Assembly: GCA_029558905.1 (NCBI GenBank) | Contig: JAKQCX010000005.1 | Span: forward strand, 1 to 64,000 | Direction of reading: 5' to 3' | DNA: 64,000 nt | Source of the DNA: Pseudomonadota bacterium | Lineage (GTDB): Bacteria > Pseudomonadota > Gammaproteobacteria > Burkholderiales > Thiobacillaceae | Shown here: piece after piece, positions 10,459 through 20,086 of the stretch | Numbering within the stretch: position 1 is the stretch's first letter | Layout: every line of letters begins with the position of its first letter | Position numbers and translations under genes: made by a program | Notes under the pieces: model-generated | Seen by the model: only the letters and a program-made list of their open reading frames with translations | What the model was told of the DNA's origin: nothing | Database searches by the model: none

Positions 10459-11637
10459 GTGCCGAAAGTGGAACTGGAAGCCTGGCATCTGCTGGTGATC
10501 CCCCTGTTCTTCGCCTTGGGCTGGGCGGCGGCACGGGTGGACATCCGTCATGTCATGCACGAGTCCCGCGCCGTACCACGGGCCTATTTCAAAGGTCTGA
10601 ACTTCCTGCTCAATGAGCAGCCGGACAAGGCCATCGAGGCATTTCTAGAAGTGACCCGCCTGGACCCGGATACCCTGGAGCTGCATTTTGCCCTGGGGGC
10701 CTTGTTTCGCCGGCGGGGAGAGCTGGATCGGGCCATCCGCATCCACCAGAATCTGCTGGATCGAGCGGATCTGGCCCAGGATCCCCGCAACAAGGCCTTG
10801 TATGAACTGGGCCTGGACTTTTTCAAGGCGGGCCTGCTGGATCGGGCCGAGACCGCGTTTCGCCGGCTGGAAACCGGTGTGCACGCCCAGGATGCCCTGC
10901 GCCACATCCTGGACATCCAGATGTTGACCAAGGACTGGGCAGAGGCCATCCAGACCGCCGGCCGTCTGGAAAGGATGGGCTGTCCCACGGTGAATGCCGA
11001 TGTGGCACAGTTCCACTGTGAGCTGGCCTCCGCGGCCCTGCTCAGGGACGATGAGGAGGCTGTGCGCCGGCATCTGGATCTGGCTCTGCAGCAGAACCGC
11101 CGTTCAGCCCGGGCCTGGTCCATGCTTGGGGATTTGGAGGCCCGGATAGGCAACGATGCCCAGGCCATCCAGCACTGGCGGCGGGTCGAAGAACTCAATC
11201 CGGCCTATCTGCCCCTGGTGGCGGAGCGCATGCTGCAGGCCCATGGCCGCCTGGGGCAGACCCAGACCGGGTTGGACCTGCTGCGAACCTATCTGGAACG
11301 CCGTCCTAGCGCGGACCTGCTGCATATCCTGTTCCAAGGCGTGGCCGAGAACCTGGGCTGGGAGGCCGCGCGTCAGCTGGCTGCGGGGGAACTGAAGCGC
11401 AATCCCGGCTTGCGTGTACTGGACGATTACTTGCAGGCCAGCAATGCCCTGGAAGGGGAATCCGCGCATCAGCGCGTGGAACACCAACTGGCCCAGGATC
11501 TGGTGCACCGACAGGTGAGCCGGGAGGCGCACTATACCTGTGTCCATTGTGGCTTCAAGTCGCACCAGTTCTTCTGGCAATGCCCTGCCTGTGCTCGCTG
11601 GGAGGGAATCTCGCCGGAACGGGGCGAGCATGCCTGA
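10459..11637 (+). CDS. lapB: lipopolysaccharide assembly protein LapB (YciM)
   Basis: 392 residues from GTG 10459, with no gap from lapA. An N-terminal membrane anchor (about 9-24) is followed by tandem TPR repeats (from about 45 to 330). The C-terminal rubredoxin-like metal site is [10 protein letters not shown]...WQCPACARW, two CxxC pairs. The protein links LPS synthesis enzymes to LpxC degradation. Anchor, TPRs and metal site are all present, so it looks functional. It overlaps pyrF by 8 bases. Confidence 0.93.
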   Translation: MPKVELEAWHLLVIPLFFALGWAAARVDIRHVMHESRAVPRAYFKGLNFLLNEQPDKAIEAFLEVTRLDPDTLELHFALGALFRRRGELDRAIRIHQNLLDRADLAQDPRNKALYELGLDFFKAGLLDRAETAFRRLETGVHAQDALRHILDIQMLTKDWAEAIQTAGRLERMGCPTVNADVAQFHCELASAALLRDDEEAVRRHLDLALQQNRRSARAWSMLGDLEARIGNDAQAIQHWRRVEELNPAYLPLVAERMLQAHGRLGQTQTGLDLLRTYLERRPSADLLHILFQGVAENLGWEAARQLAAGELKRNPGLRVLDDYLQASNALEGESAHQRVEHQLAQDLVHRQVSREAHYTCVHCGFKSHQFFWQCPACARWEGISPERGEHA

Positions 11638-12349
11638 GCGCCCCGTCATCGTCGCCCTGGATTACCCGGATGTGGGCCCGGCTCGAGCCCTGGTGCAGCG
11701 CCTCCATCCGGATGTCTGCCGCCTCAAGATAGGCAAGGAACTCTTCGTGGCGGCGGGCCCCGCCTTCGTGGAAGAACTGGTGGCCCGGGGCTATGCCGTA
11801 TTTCTGGACCTCAAGTTTCATGACATCCCCAACACCGTGGCGCGGGCCTGCGAGGCGGCGGCCCGTCTTGGGGTGTGGATGCTGAATGTGCATGCCAGCG
11901 GTGGACCTTCCATGCTCGAGGCGGCTCGGGAGGCGCTCGAGCGTGGAACCGGACCCCAGCCCCTGCTCATCGGCGTGACGGTACTCACCAGCATGGGGGC
12001 GGGAGACCTGCATGCCACCGGCGTGGCGGCTGCGCCGGAAGAACAGGTGCTGCGTCTGGCCCGATTGACTGCCACGGCCGGTCTGGATGGGGTGGTGTGC
12101 TCGGCCCGGGAGGCCACGCTGTTGCGGCAGGCCATAGGCCCGGACTTTGTGCTGGTCACACCCGGCATCCGTCCCGCCGGCAGTACGCTCGGCGACCAGG
12201 CTCGTGTGCTCACCCCGTCCCAGGCCCTGGCGGCAGGGGCGGACTATCTCGTCATCGGCCGGCCCATCACCCAGGCCATCGATCCCCTGGAGGCCCTGGC
12301 TGCCATCCATCGGGAGATCATCCCTGCCTCTCCGGGAAGCAAGCCGTGA
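11630..12349 (+). CDS. pyrF: orotidine 5'-phosphate decarboxylase
   Basis: 239 residues. It converts OMP to UMP. The catalytic signature [12 protein letters not shown] carries D60, K62 and D65; TPGIRP near 180 and VIGRPIT near 212 bind phosphate. It starts inside the end of lapB, and its TGA overlaps the GTG of ugd, so lapA-lapB-pyrF-ugd are probably translated from one message. Confidence 0.96.
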   Translation: MPERPVIVALDYPDVGPARALVQRLHPDVCRLKIGKELFVAAGPAFVEELVARGYAVFLDLKFHDIPNTVARACEAAARLGVWMLNVHASGGPSMLEAAREALERGTGPQPLLIGVTVLTSMGAGDLHATGVAAAPEEQVLRLARLTATAGLDGVVCSAREATLLRQAIGPDFVLVTPGIRPAGSTLGDQARVLTPSQALAAGADYLVIGRPITQAIDPLEALAAIHREIIPASPGSKP

Positions 12350-13512
12350 AAATCGCCGTTGCCGGCGCCGGCTATGTGGGCTTGTCCAATGCCATGCTCA
12401 TCGCCCAGCATCACGAGGTGGTGGTCCTGGACATCGTGCCTGCGAAGGTGGACATGCTGAACCGGCGTCAGTCTCCCATCGCCGATGCGGAGATCGAGGA
12501 ATTCTTGCGGCACGGGACCCTCCACTTCCACGCCACCCTGGACAAGCAGACTGCTTACACAGGGGCCGATTACGTGGTTATCGCCACCCCCACGGACTAT
12601 GACACGCAAACCAATTTCTTCGACACGCGCACCGTCGAGACGGTCATCCAGGACGTGCGGGCCATCAATCCCCAGGCAGTGATGGTAATCAAGTCCACCG
12701 TGCCGGTGGGCTATACCGCCAGCCTGAAGGCGAGGCTCAACTGTGACAATATCCTCTGCTCGCCCGAGTTTCTGCGTGAGGGCAAGGCCCTGCACGACAA
12801 TCTGTACCCCGCCCGTATCATCGTTGGCGAGCGCTCCGCCCGGGCCGAGGTCTTTGCCCGGCTGTTGCAGGAAGGGGCGCGGAAGCAGGACATCCCTGTT
12901 CTTTATACGGACTCCTCCGAGGCCGAAGCCATCAAGCTCTTCGCCAATACCTATCTGGCCATGCGTGTGGCCTACTTCAACGAGTTGGACACCTATGCCG
13001 TGACACATGGCCTCGACACCCGCCAGATCATCCAGGGTGTGTGCCTGGATCCCCGTATCGGCACCCATTACAACAACCCCTCCTTCGGTTATGGCGGCTA
13101 CTGCCTGCCCAAGGACACCAGGCAGTTGCTGGCCAACTGCTCGAAGGTACCCCAGAACCTCATCCGCGCCATCGTAGATGCCAACACCACGCGCAAGGAC
13201 TTCGTTGCAGACAGCATCATCGGGCGCCAGCCCAGGGTCGTGGGGATTTATCGCCTCATCATGAAGGCCGGCTCGGACAATTTCCGCACGTCCAGCATCC
13301 AGGGCATCATGAGACGCATCCAGGCCAAGGGCATCCCACTCATCCTCTATGAACCGGCGCTGGCAGAGGCCGAATTCAACCAATGCGAGGTGGTCAGTGA
13401 CTTGGCGGAGTTCAAGCGCCGGGCCGACCTCATCGTCGCCAACCGCATCACTGGTGACCTCCGGGATGTGGCCGGCAAGGTATTCAGCCGGGATCTGTTC
13501 GGCAGTGACTGA
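12346..13512 (+). CDS. ugd: UDP-glucose 6-dehydrogenase
   Basis: 388 residues, the same length as E. coli Ugd. It oxidises UDP-glucose to UDP-glucuronate for surface polysaccharides. The NAD motif GAGYVG is at 7-12 of [20 protein letters not shown]. The catalytic cysteine is C253 in [20 protein letters not shown] (near 140) is the usual substrate loop. GTG 12346 overlaps the pyrF stop. No capsule genes lie next to it here. Confidence 0.94.
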   Translation: MKIAVAGAGYVGLSNAMLIAQHHEVVVLDIVPAKVDMLNRRQSPIADAEIEEFLRHGTLHFHATLDKQTAYTGADYVVIATPTDYDTQTNFFDTRTVETVIQDVRAINPQAVMVIKSTVPVGYTASLKARLNCDNILCSPEFLREGKALHDNLYPARIIVGERSARAEVFARLLQEGARKQDIPVLYTDSSEAEAIKLFANTYLAMRVAYFNELDTYAVTHGLDTRQIIQGVCLDPRIGTHYNNPSFGYGGYCLPKDTRQLLANCSKVPQNLIRAIVDANTTRKDFVADSIIGRQPRVVGIYRLIMKAGSDNFRTSSIQGIMRRIQAKGIPLILYEPALAEAEFNQCEVVSDLAEFKRRADLIVANRITGDLRDVAGKVFSRDLFGSD

Positions 13513-13582
13513 GAGCGGAGAGGGAAGGCCCATTCCCGGCCCAGCCACCCCTTACCATGTAACCCCTACGCCCTGATCCGGA

Positions 13583-14470
13583 ATGCATACATCCATCGAA
13601 GACTGTGTCGGCAACACCCCCCTGGTGCGTCTCAAGCGCATGCCGGGCGAGACCTCCAATAGCGTGCTGGTGAAACTGGAGGGCAACAATCCCGCCGGGT
13701 CGGTGAAGGATCGGCCGGCATTGGCCATGATCAGCAAGGCCGAGGCCCGGGGCAGCATCAGGCCGGGGGATACTCTCATCGAGGCCACCAGCGGCAACAC
13801 CGGCATCGCCCTGGCCATGGCTGCGGCGGTGAAGGGCTACCGTATGCTCCTCATCATGCCGGAACATCTCTCCGTCGAGCGGCGCCAGTCCATGCGGGCC
13901 TATGGCGCCGAGCTGTTGCTGACCCCCAGGGAAGCGGGCATGGAGGGGGCCCGGGACCTGGCGGACAGGATGGTGGCGGAAGGCCGGGGCATACTTCTGG
14001 ACCAGTTTTCCAATCCGGACAACCCCGCCGCCCACTACGAGAGCACCGGCCCGGAGATCTGGCGGGATACCCAGGGCAGGATCACCCACTTCGTCTCCAG
14101 CATGGGTACCACGGGCACCATCATGGGCTGCTCCCGTTATCTCAAGGAAATGAACCCGGACATCCGCATCGTGGGAGTGCAACCGACGGAAGGTGCCCAG
14201 ATCCCCGGTATCCGCAAATGGCCCCGGGAATATCTGCCCCGGATCTGCGATTTCTCCCGCATCGACGACATGATTTACGTGAGTCAGACGGATGCCGAGG
14301 AGACCACCCGACGTTTGGCGCGGGAAGAAGGCATCTTCGCCGGGATTTCCTCAGGCGGGGCCCTGTGGGCGGCCCTGCGGCTGTCTGGTCAGGTGGACAA
14401 TGCAGTCATCGTCTCCATCGTCTGCGACCGGGGAGACCGCTATCTCTCCACGGGGGTGTTTCCCGCCTGA
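13583..14470 (+). CDS. cysM: O-acetylserine sulfhydrylase B
   Basis: 295 residues, fold type II PLP enzyme. It makes cysteine (or S-sulfocysteine from thiosulfate) from O-acetylserine. PLP lysine K42 is in NPAGSVKDRPA, the substrate loop is TSGNTGIALA (70-79), and the phosphate-binding loop is SSMGTTGTIMG. Length and the short C-terminus match CysM rather than CysK. In a sulfur-oxidising organism thiosulfate use by CysM would fit, but that is inference. The gap from ugd is 70 bases. Confidence 0.92.
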   Translation: MHTSIEDCVGNTPLVRLKRMPGETSNSVLVKLEGNNPAGSVKDRPALAMISKAEARGSIRPGDTLIEATSGNTGIALAMAAAVKGYRMLLIMPEHLSVERRQSMRAYGAELLLTPREAGMEGARDLADRMVAEGRGILLDQFSNPDNPAAHYESTGPEIWRDTQGRITHFVSSMGTTGTIMGCSRYLKEMNPDIRIVGVQPTEGAQIPGIRKWPREYLPRICDFSRIDDMIYVSQTDAEETTRRLAREEGIFAGISSGGALWAALRLSGQVDNAVIVSIVCDRGDRYLSTGVFPA

Positions 14471-14488
14471 TGTCCTGAGCCGGTCCGT

Positions 14489-14968
14489 TCAGGGCCGTGG
14501 TCGGCTGAACACGTAGGTCGTGTCCTGCTGGCTGGTGTGACAGTCGAAGCAGGCAGACTTGGCGTTGGCGCCCACGGCGCGCTCCGTCTTGCTGTCGCCC
14601 TTGAAGCCTTCGAAGCCCCAACCTCCCGTGGCGGCATATTTGCGGGCATCAAAATGCATCACTCCCACCACCTTGCGGTTGCCTTCCGTGATGGCGTTAT
14701 CGGTGGATCTGGCTTCCAGCAGGTCGAAGACGATGATGGCTCCGTTGGGGTATTTGCCGCTGCGGTAGCCAGCCATGGCCTTGGCATTGGCATACAGGTG
14801 ATGGATGCCACCGAAGGCCTCATGCAAGGGATGGCCTGGCTGTATCACCATGCTCTTGACGTGCTGCCAGTTGCGATAGCCTTCTGGATAGGGCACGGGG
14901 GTGGTGTCAGCGGCGATTGTCTGGGACGAGGCTAAACTCAGCAGGACAGCGGCGGTGTGTTTCAGCAT
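14489..14968 (-). CDS. cytochrome P460-family monohaem protein
   Basis: 159 residues with a signal peptide (MLKHTAAVLLSLASSQTIAA, cleavage near residue 20), so periplasmic. The body starts with the P460-type YPEGYRNWQHVKS and ends with a single c-type haem site C140-F-D-C143-H144 close to the C-terminus, as in P460 proteins. Characterised members oxidise hydroxylamine or bind NO; small P460-like proteins are common in nitrifiers and sulfur oxidisers. The ATG at 14968 has a good AAGGAG site. It diverges from an HxlR regulator, which may control it. Confidence 0.85.
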   Translation of the reverse strand: MLKHTAAVLLSLASSQTIAADTTPVPYPEGYRNWQHVKSMVIQPGHPLHEAFGGIHHLYANAKAMAGYRSGKYPNGAIIVFDLLEARSTDNAITEGNRKVVGVMHFDARKYAATGGWGFEGFKGDSKTERAVGANAKSACFDCHTSQQDTTYVFSRPRP

Positions 14969-15074
14969 GACGGTCTCCTTCGTGTGGATTGGGGAAGTCC
15001 TCATACTCGACATGATCCGCAACGCGGGAAAGTGGGCACAAAACGGTTCCTTGCAGATTTTTCGGTGCAACTTT

Positions 15075-15452
15075 ATGAATGTGAAGGCGAAAAAAAATTC
15101 TCCTGAGGAGCCGAGGGTGGCCGGCATGGTGGAGGACATCGTGGGCTGCAAATGGTCACTGACCGTGCTGAACCTGGTGCGGTGCGGGATCTGTCGTCCG
15201 GGGGCCATGGAGCACGCGGTACCAGGCCTTTCCGCCAAGGTTCTGAACGAGCGCTTGCGCAAGTTGGTGCGTTTCGGGATCCTGGAAAAGGAGGTTCACG
15301 CGGAGGTGCCCCCGCGCGTGGAATACCACCTCACCGTGTTCGGTGGCCGCTTCGCGGTGCTCCTGGATCACATTGCCTCCCTGGAAGAGGAGATTGGGGG
15401 CAGACCGGCGGTTTCCGGCGGTACAGCAGGAACACGCAGGGGCGACGGCTGA
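15075..15452 (+). CDS. HxlR-family winged-helix regulator
   Basis: 125 residues from ATG 15075. The HxlR fold is clear: VGCKWSLTVLNLVRCGICRP (about 23-42), GLSAKVLNERLRKLVRFGIL (recognition helix, 51-70) and the wing VEYHLTVFG. HxlR proteins often respond to aldehydes or redox signals; cysteines C25, C37 and C40 are candidate sensors. It diverges from the cytochrome P460 gene. The start is uncertain: ATG 15012 would add 21 residues, and neither site has a strong SD. The 3' end overlaps the convergent methylase gene by 122 bases. Confidence 0.8.
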   Translation: MNVKAKKNSPEEPRVAGMVEDIVGCKWSLTVLNLVRCGICRPGAMEHAVPGLSAKVLNERLRKLVRFGILEKEVHAEVPPRVEYHLTVFGGRFAVLLDHIASLEEEIGGRPAVSGGTAGTRRGDG

Positions 15453-16122
15453 GTAGCATGTCCTCCGCCGCACGCCAGTGCTGCACGGGGCGGGTCATCA
15501 GTTGTTCCGTCTCCAGGGTGAGATCGCAGGCGAGCGTCAGCAGGGTGTCGCCCCGGCAGGTCGACAGGATGGCTTCCAGCATGGCGATGTTGCGATAGGG
15601 CGTTTCGATGAAGATCTGGGCGGCGTCTTCTGTCTCTGCCCGCTTTTCCAGTGCCCGCAGGGCCCTGGCCCGTTTCTCCGGCTTGGCGGGGAGGTAGCCG
15701 TGGAAGGCGAAGCGCTGGCCCACCAGGCCGGAGCCCATCAGGGCCAGGAGGATGGAGGAGGGACCCACCAGGGGTTTGACGCGGATGCCGTGTCCATGCG
15801 CCAGACGTACCAGGTCGGCCCCGGGGTCTGCCACCGCGGGGCAGCCGGCTTCAGAGATCAAGCCCACATCCTGGCCCGTCAGCAGGGGGGCCAGCAAGGC
15901 GACCAGCTCATGGGGCTGGGTGTGTTCGTTCAGCCCCAGCAGGGTAAGCTGTTGCAGGGGCAGGGCGGTATCCACCTGCCTGAGGAAGGCCCGGGCGGTC
16001 TTGGGATGCTCGACGATGAAGGTGGTGAGACCAGCGACAATGCGCCGGGTGGCCTCGGGCAGTACCTGGTTCAGCGCGGTGTCACCCAGGGGCGTGGGGA
16101 TCAGGTAGAGGGTGCCGGACAC
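15331..16122 (-). CDS. RsmI-related SAM-dependent methyltransferase
   Basis: 263 residues of the tetrapyrrole methylase superfamily, related to 16S rRNA 2'-O-methyltransferase RsmI but a divergent paralogue. Visible elements are LYLIPTPLGD (N-terminal SAM site), ISEAGCPAVADPG, VGPSSILLALMGSG and FIETPYRN. The start is GTG 16122, one base after the yceF stop. Beyond about residue 236 (VFLLYRRK) the remaining 27 residues are low-complexity sequence antisense to the HxlR gene, so that tail may be an acquired extension. Confidence 0.85.
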   Translation of the reverse strand: MSGTLYLIPTPLGDTALNQVLPEATRRIVAGLTTFIVEHPKTARAFLRQVDTALPLQQLTLLGLNEHTQPHELVALLAPLLTGQDVGLISEAGCPAVADPGADLVRLAHGHGIRVKPLVGPSSILLALMGSGLVGQRFAFHGYLPAKPEKRARALRALEKRAETEDAAQIFIETPYRNIAMLEAILSTCRGDTLLTLACDLTLETEQLMTRPVQHWRAAEDMLLSRRPCVFLLYRRKPPVCPQSPLPGRQCDPGAPRSGHRTR

Positions 16123-16123
16123 A

Positions 16124-16711
16124 TCAGGCGGTGTAGGTCAGGACGTCCAGCCCCTCATTGGCCAGCATCTCCGTGAGCTTGATGAGGGGCAGGCCCACCA
16201 GGGCGTTGGGGTCCTCGGTCTCGTAGCGGGCGATGAGGGCGATGCCCAGAGATTCGCTCTTGGCGCTGCCACAGCAGTTGTAGGGCCGGTCCTTCTTCAG
16301 GTAGGCCTCGATCTGGGCGTCGGTGTATGCCCGCATCACCAGGCGCACGGGCACCACGGCGGTCTGGGCGTGGCCGGTACGGGCGTTGAGCAGGGTCAGG
16401 GCGGTGTGGAATTCCAGTGCCTTGCCGCGCATGGATTTCAGCTGGGCCACGGCGCTGTTGAAATCGCCTGGCTTGCCCAGCTGCCGGCCCTCCAGCAAGG
16501 CCACCTGGTCGGAGCCGATGATGAGGGCATCGGGAAAGCGGCTGGCCACGGCCCGCGCCTTCGACAGGGCCAACCGCTGCGCCGTGGCATCCGGGCTTTC
16601 TCCCGCCCGGGGCGTTTCGTTCACCTCGGGGGCCACGGCTTCGAAGGGTACGCCCAGGCGGGCCAGGAGCTCACGCCGGTAGGGCGAGGTGGAGGCCAAA
16701 ACGAGCTGCAT
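16124..16711 (-). CDS. yceF: Maf-family 7-methyl-GTP pyrophosphatase
   Basis: 195 residues. The Maf fold removes non-canonical nucleotides. The N-terminal ASTSPYRRELLARLG, EVNETP and the catalytic aspartate motif GSDQVALLEG match the YceF branch (m7GTP hydrolysis) rather than the dTTP/UTP branch. It is followed after one base by the RsmI-like methylase gene, a common pairing in betaproteobacteria. Confidence 0.9.
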   Translation of the reverse strand: MQLVLASTSPYRRELLARLGVPFEAVAPEVNETPRAGESPDATAQRLALSKARAVASRFPDALIIGSDQVALLEGRQLGKPGDFNSAVAQLKSMRGKALEFHTALTLLNARTGHAQTAVVPVRLVMRAYTDAQIEAYLKKDRPYNCCGSAKSESLGIALIARYETEDPNALVGLPLIKLTEMLANEGLDVLTYTA

Positions 16712-16721
16712 CGCGCGTGTC

Positions 16722-18575
16722 TTACTCGGGCTGTATTTCTACCAGCGCTTGGTCCGGCGTGACGGCGTCACCCTTTGCCACATGGACATTCACCACTGTC
16801 CCGCCCACCGGCGCCTGGATCTCGTTTTCCATCTTCATAGCCTCGATGACCAGAACGGCGTCGCCCGCCTTGATCTTGTCGCCGGCCTTCACCTTCACTT
16901 CCACAATGCTGCCGGGCATGGCCGTGGTGACACAGCCGGCATGGGTGGGGCGTGGACGGGCCTTGGACTGTCCGCCGGCCTTTTCGGCGCCTCTGCGGGG
17001 CTTGCCACCCGCGCCAGGCGTGACCTGGACCTCATCCAGTGTCTCCAGTAGCACCTCCTCGGCTACGCCATCCACATGCACGTAGAAGGGGCGCTGGGCT
17101 TCATCGCCATGGCCCGTGCCCTTGATGCGGATGTGGTAGGTCTCGCCGTGCAGGGTGATGTTGAATTCCGTGGGAGCGAATACCGCGGGGCTGGACAGGG
17201 TGGACGGATCCGGGCGGGGCAGCAGGGTTTCGGGCGCAAGGGTGCCGGCCGCACGTTCCTGCAGGAAGAGGCGGCCGATGTCCGGGAACATGGCATAGGT
17301 CAGCACGTCTTCGTCCGTCTTGGCCAGACCCTCGGCCTCCGCGCGCAGCTTGTCGAGTTCGTCGCTGAGGAGATCGGCCGGGCGACAGGTAATGACCTCC
17401 TGGTTGCCCACGGCCAGGTGCCTGACTTCCTCGTTGACGCTGCCCGGAGCCTTGCCATAGCGGCCCAGCAGGTAGTTCTTCACCTCGTTGGTGACGGACT
17501 TGTAGCGGCCACCGGTGAGCACGTTGAGCACCGCCTGGGTGCCGACGATCTGGGAAGTGGGGGTCACCAGAGGTGGGTAGCCCAGGTCTTCGCGCACGCG
17601 CGGGATTTCCGCCAGCACGTCGTCCATGCGGTCCAGGGCGCCCTGTTCCTTCAGCTGGTTGTTCAGATTGGAGATCATGCCGCCAGGGACCTGGGAGACC
17701 AGGATGCGGGTATCCACCTGCTGGGCATCCATCTCGAACTGCCAGTATTTTTTGCGTACCTCGCGGAAATAGGCGGCGATCTCCTGCAGCAGGGGCAGGG
17801 AGAGGCCGGTGTCATATTCGGTACCCTGCAGCGCGGCCACCAGACTTTCCGTGGTGGCATGACTGGCGCCTTCGGAAAAGGCGGAATTGCAGCAGTCGAT
17901 GATGTCGGCGCCGGCCTCCACGGCCTTCAGATGCACCATGGTGGACAGCCCGGCGGTGGCATGGCTGTGGGTGTTCACCGGCAGGGAAATGGCCTGCTTG
18001 ATGGCGCGCACCAGGTCATGCGCCACATAGGGGGTGAGCAGCCCGGCCATGTCCTTGATGGCGATGGAATCCACGCCCATCTCCGCCAGTTCACGGGCCA
18101 GGGCCACGAAATAGGGGATGCCGTGCACCGGGCTGACGGTATAGGAGATGGCGCCCTGGGCGTGCTTGCCGCTGGCCTTCACCGCCTCGATGGCGACACG
18201 CATGTTGCGGGCATCGTTCATGGCGTCAAAGATTCGGAATACGTCCACGCCGTTGTCCGCCGCCTTCCGCACGAAGGCCCGCGTCACGTCGTCGGCGTAG
18301 TGCCGATAGCCCAGCAGGTTCTGACCCCGCAACAGCATGTTGATACGGGTGTTGGGCAGGGCCCTGCGCAGTTTTTTCAGACGCTCCCAGGGATCTTCCT
18401 TGAGAAAGCGCACGCAGGCATCGAAGGTGGCGCCGCCCCAGGCTTCCAGGGACCAGAAGCCTGCCTCATCCAGCTTGCCACAGATGGGCAGCATGTCCTC
18501 GGTGCGCATGCGGGTGGCGATGAGGGACTGGTGACCGTCCCGCAGGACCAGATCGGTGACATGTACTTTTGCCAT
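16722..18575 (-). CDS. pycB: pyruvate carboxylase subunit B / oxaloacetate decarboxylase alpha-type
   Basis: 617 residues. The carboxyltransferase domain (about 1-460) starts VTDLVLRDGHQSL and has FRIFDAMND, AIKDMAGLL and NTHSHATAG with the metal ligands. A linker leads to a C-terminal biotinyl domain with the biotin lysine K581 in EAMKMENE. The family includes oxaloacetate decarboxylase alpha and PycB. The biotin carboxylase gene lies 15 bases upstream in the same operon and no oadB/oadG membrane subunits are present, so I infer a two-subunit pyruvate carboxylase that makes oxaloacetate. Confidence 0.88.
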   Translation of the reverse strand: MAKVHVTDLVLRDGHQSLIATRMRTEDMLPICGKLDEAGFWSLEAWGGATFDACVRFLKEDPWERLKKLRRALPNTRINMLLRGQNLLGYRHYADDVTRAFVRKAADNGVDVFRIFDAMNDARNMRVAIEAVKASGKHAQGAISYTVSPVHGIPYFVALARELAEMGVDSIAIKDMAGLLTPYVAHDLVRAIKQAISLPVNTHSHATAGLSTMVHLKAVEAGADIIDCCNSAFSEGASHATTESLVAALQGTEYDTGLSLPLLQEIAAYFREVRKKYWQFEMDAQQVDTRILVSQVPGGMISNLNNQLKEQGALDRMDDVLAEIPRVREDLGYPPLVTPTSQIVGTQAVLNVLTGGRYKSVTNEVKNYLLGRYGKAPGSVNEEVRHLAVGNQEVITCRPADLLSDELDKLRAEAEGLAKTDEDVLTYAMFPDIGRLFLQERAAGTLAPETLLPRPDPSTLSSPAVFAPTEFNITLHGETYHIRIKGTGHGDEAQRPFYVHVDGVAEEVLLETLDEVQVTPGAGGKPRRGAEKAGGQSKARPRPTHAGCVTTAMPGSIVEVKVKAGDKIKAGDAVLVIEAMKMENEIQAPVGGTVVNVHVAKGDAVTPDQALVEIQPE

Positions 18576-18590
18576 GGCGGGTTCTCTTGC

Positions 18591-20009
18591 TTACAGGCCC
18601 AGGTGGGCAGCCAGGGCAGCGGACAGGACCGCGGCCATGTGCTCCCGGGGGTGTCTGACGGGATAGTCCAGGAGTTCCGGGTGTGCATCGACGAAGCCGG
18701 TATTGAAACGGCCGGTACGGAAATCCGGGTTCTTCAGGATCTCGTGGTAATAGGGGATGGTGGTCTTCACGCCATAGACCGCCATGTCGTCCAGTGCGCG
18801 CCGGCCCCGCTCGATGACGCCATCCCAAGTCAAGGCCCAGACATTGAGCTTGGCGCACATCGAATCGAAATAGGGCGGAATGGTGTATCCGGAGTAGATG
18901 GCGCCATCGATGCGCACGCCTGGTCCTCCGGGGGCGTAGTAACGGGAGATGCGGCCGAAGCTGGGCAAAAAGCCGTTCCGGGGGTCTTCCGCGTTGATGC
19001 GGAATTCCATGGCATAGCCCCGGTGCTGGATCTCCTCCTGACTGTACTGCAGCGGTTGGCCATCGGCGACGCGGATCTGTTCCTGCACGATGTCGATGCC
19101 GGTGATCTGCTCGGTGACGCAGTGTTCCACCTGCAGGCGGGTGTTCATCTCCATGAAGTAGAACTGGTTGTCCTGGTCCAGGAGGAATTCCACCGTGCCC
19201 GCGTTGACATAGCCCACGGCCCTGGCTGCACGCACCGCCAGCTTGCCGATGTATTCACGCTGTGCCTCGGTGAGCTGGGGAGAGGGGGCGATTTCGATGA
19301 GCTTCTGGTTGCGGCGCTGGATGGAGCAGTCCCGTTCGTACAGATGCACGCAGTTGCCATGACCGTCACCCAGGATCTGGACCTCGATGTGCTTGGGATC
19401 GACCACGCACTTTTCCACGAATACCTCGGGCTTGCCGAAGGCCTTGCTGGCTTCGGATACCACGCGCGCGTAGTTCCGTATCAGATCCTCCTCCGAGTCA
19501 CAACGTCGGATGCCACGCCCGCCACCCCCGTTGGTGGCCTTGAGCATGACGGGAAAACCGATGTCACGCGACAGGCTCAGGGCCTCCTCTGCACTTCCAA
19601 GGTTGTGGTCGGAACCGGGAGTCACGGGGATGCCAGCCTTGATCATGGCCTGACGCGCGGCGATCTTGTCCCCCATCTGGGCGATGACCTTGGGAGACGG
19701 GCCGATGAACTTGATGCCCCGGCGGGCGCAGACCTCGGCCAAGACCGGGTTTTCCGAAAGAAAGCCATATCCGGGGTGCAGGGCGTCGCAACCCGAGGCC
19801 ACCGCCAGGTTGACGATGTTGTGGGCATTCAGATAGCCCAGCACAGGATCGGAGCCGATGTTGTAGGCCTCGTCGGCCTTCTTCACATGCAACGCATGGC
19901 GATCGGCATCGGTGTAAATTGCCACCGACTTGATGCCCATCTCCCGGCATGCCCGCACGATGCGCACGGCAATTTCCCCGCGGTTGGCAATGAGTATTTT
20001 CTTGATCAC
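18591..20009 (-). CDS. pycA: biotin carboxylase subunit of pyruvate carboxylase
   Basis: 472 residues from GTG 20009 (VIKKILIANRGEIAVRI). It carboxylates biotin using ATP and bicarbonate. The glycine-rich ATP-grasp loop is KATNGGGGRGIR (about 159-170); HIEVQILGD, EMNTRLQVEH and the C-terminal biotin carboxylase subdomain follow. An in-frame ATG at 20072 would add 21 residues unlike the family; AAGG upstream supports the GTG. It resembles AccC, but its partner is pycB rather than accB. It diverges from yceD. Confidence 0.87.
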   Translation of the reverse strand: MIKKILIANRGEIAVRIVRACREMGIKSVAIYTDADRHALHVKKADEAYNIGSDPVLGYLNAHNIVNLAVASGCDALHPGYGFLSENPVLAEVCARRGIKFIGPSPKVIAQMGDKIAARQAMIKAGIPVTPGSDHNLGSAEEALSLSRDIGFPVMLKATNGGGGRGIRRCDSEEDLIRNYARVVSEASKAFGKPEVFVEKCVVDPKHIEVQILGDGHGNCVHLYERDCSIQRRNQKLIEIAPSPQLTEAQREYIGKLAVRAARAVGYVNAGTVEFLLDQDNQFYFMEMNTRLQVEHCVTEQITGIDIVQEQIRVADGQPLQYSQEEIQHRGYAMEFRINAEDPRNGFLPSFGRISRYYAPGGPGVRIDGAIYSGYTIPPYFDSMCAKLNVWALTWDGVIERGRRALDDMAVYGVKTTIPYYHEILKNPDFRTGRFNTGFVDAHPELLDYPVRHPREHMAAVLSAALAAHLGL

Positions 20010-20048
20010 GCTCGGGCCTTCGGTAGTGGCAGCGACAGAGGCTTCCTT

Positions 20049-20077
20049 TTGACAAAGAAAGCGGTAGAGCATAGCAT
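20049..20077 (+). promoter_or_regulatory. near-consensus sigma-70 promoter of the yceD-rpmF-plsX-fab cluster
   Basis: A perfect -35 TTGACA (20049-20054), a 17-bp spacer and -10 TAGCAT (20072-20077). The predicted transcription start is near 20084, only about three bases before the yceD ATG at 20087. Confidence 0.75.
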
Positions 20078-20086
20078 TACAAGCTT

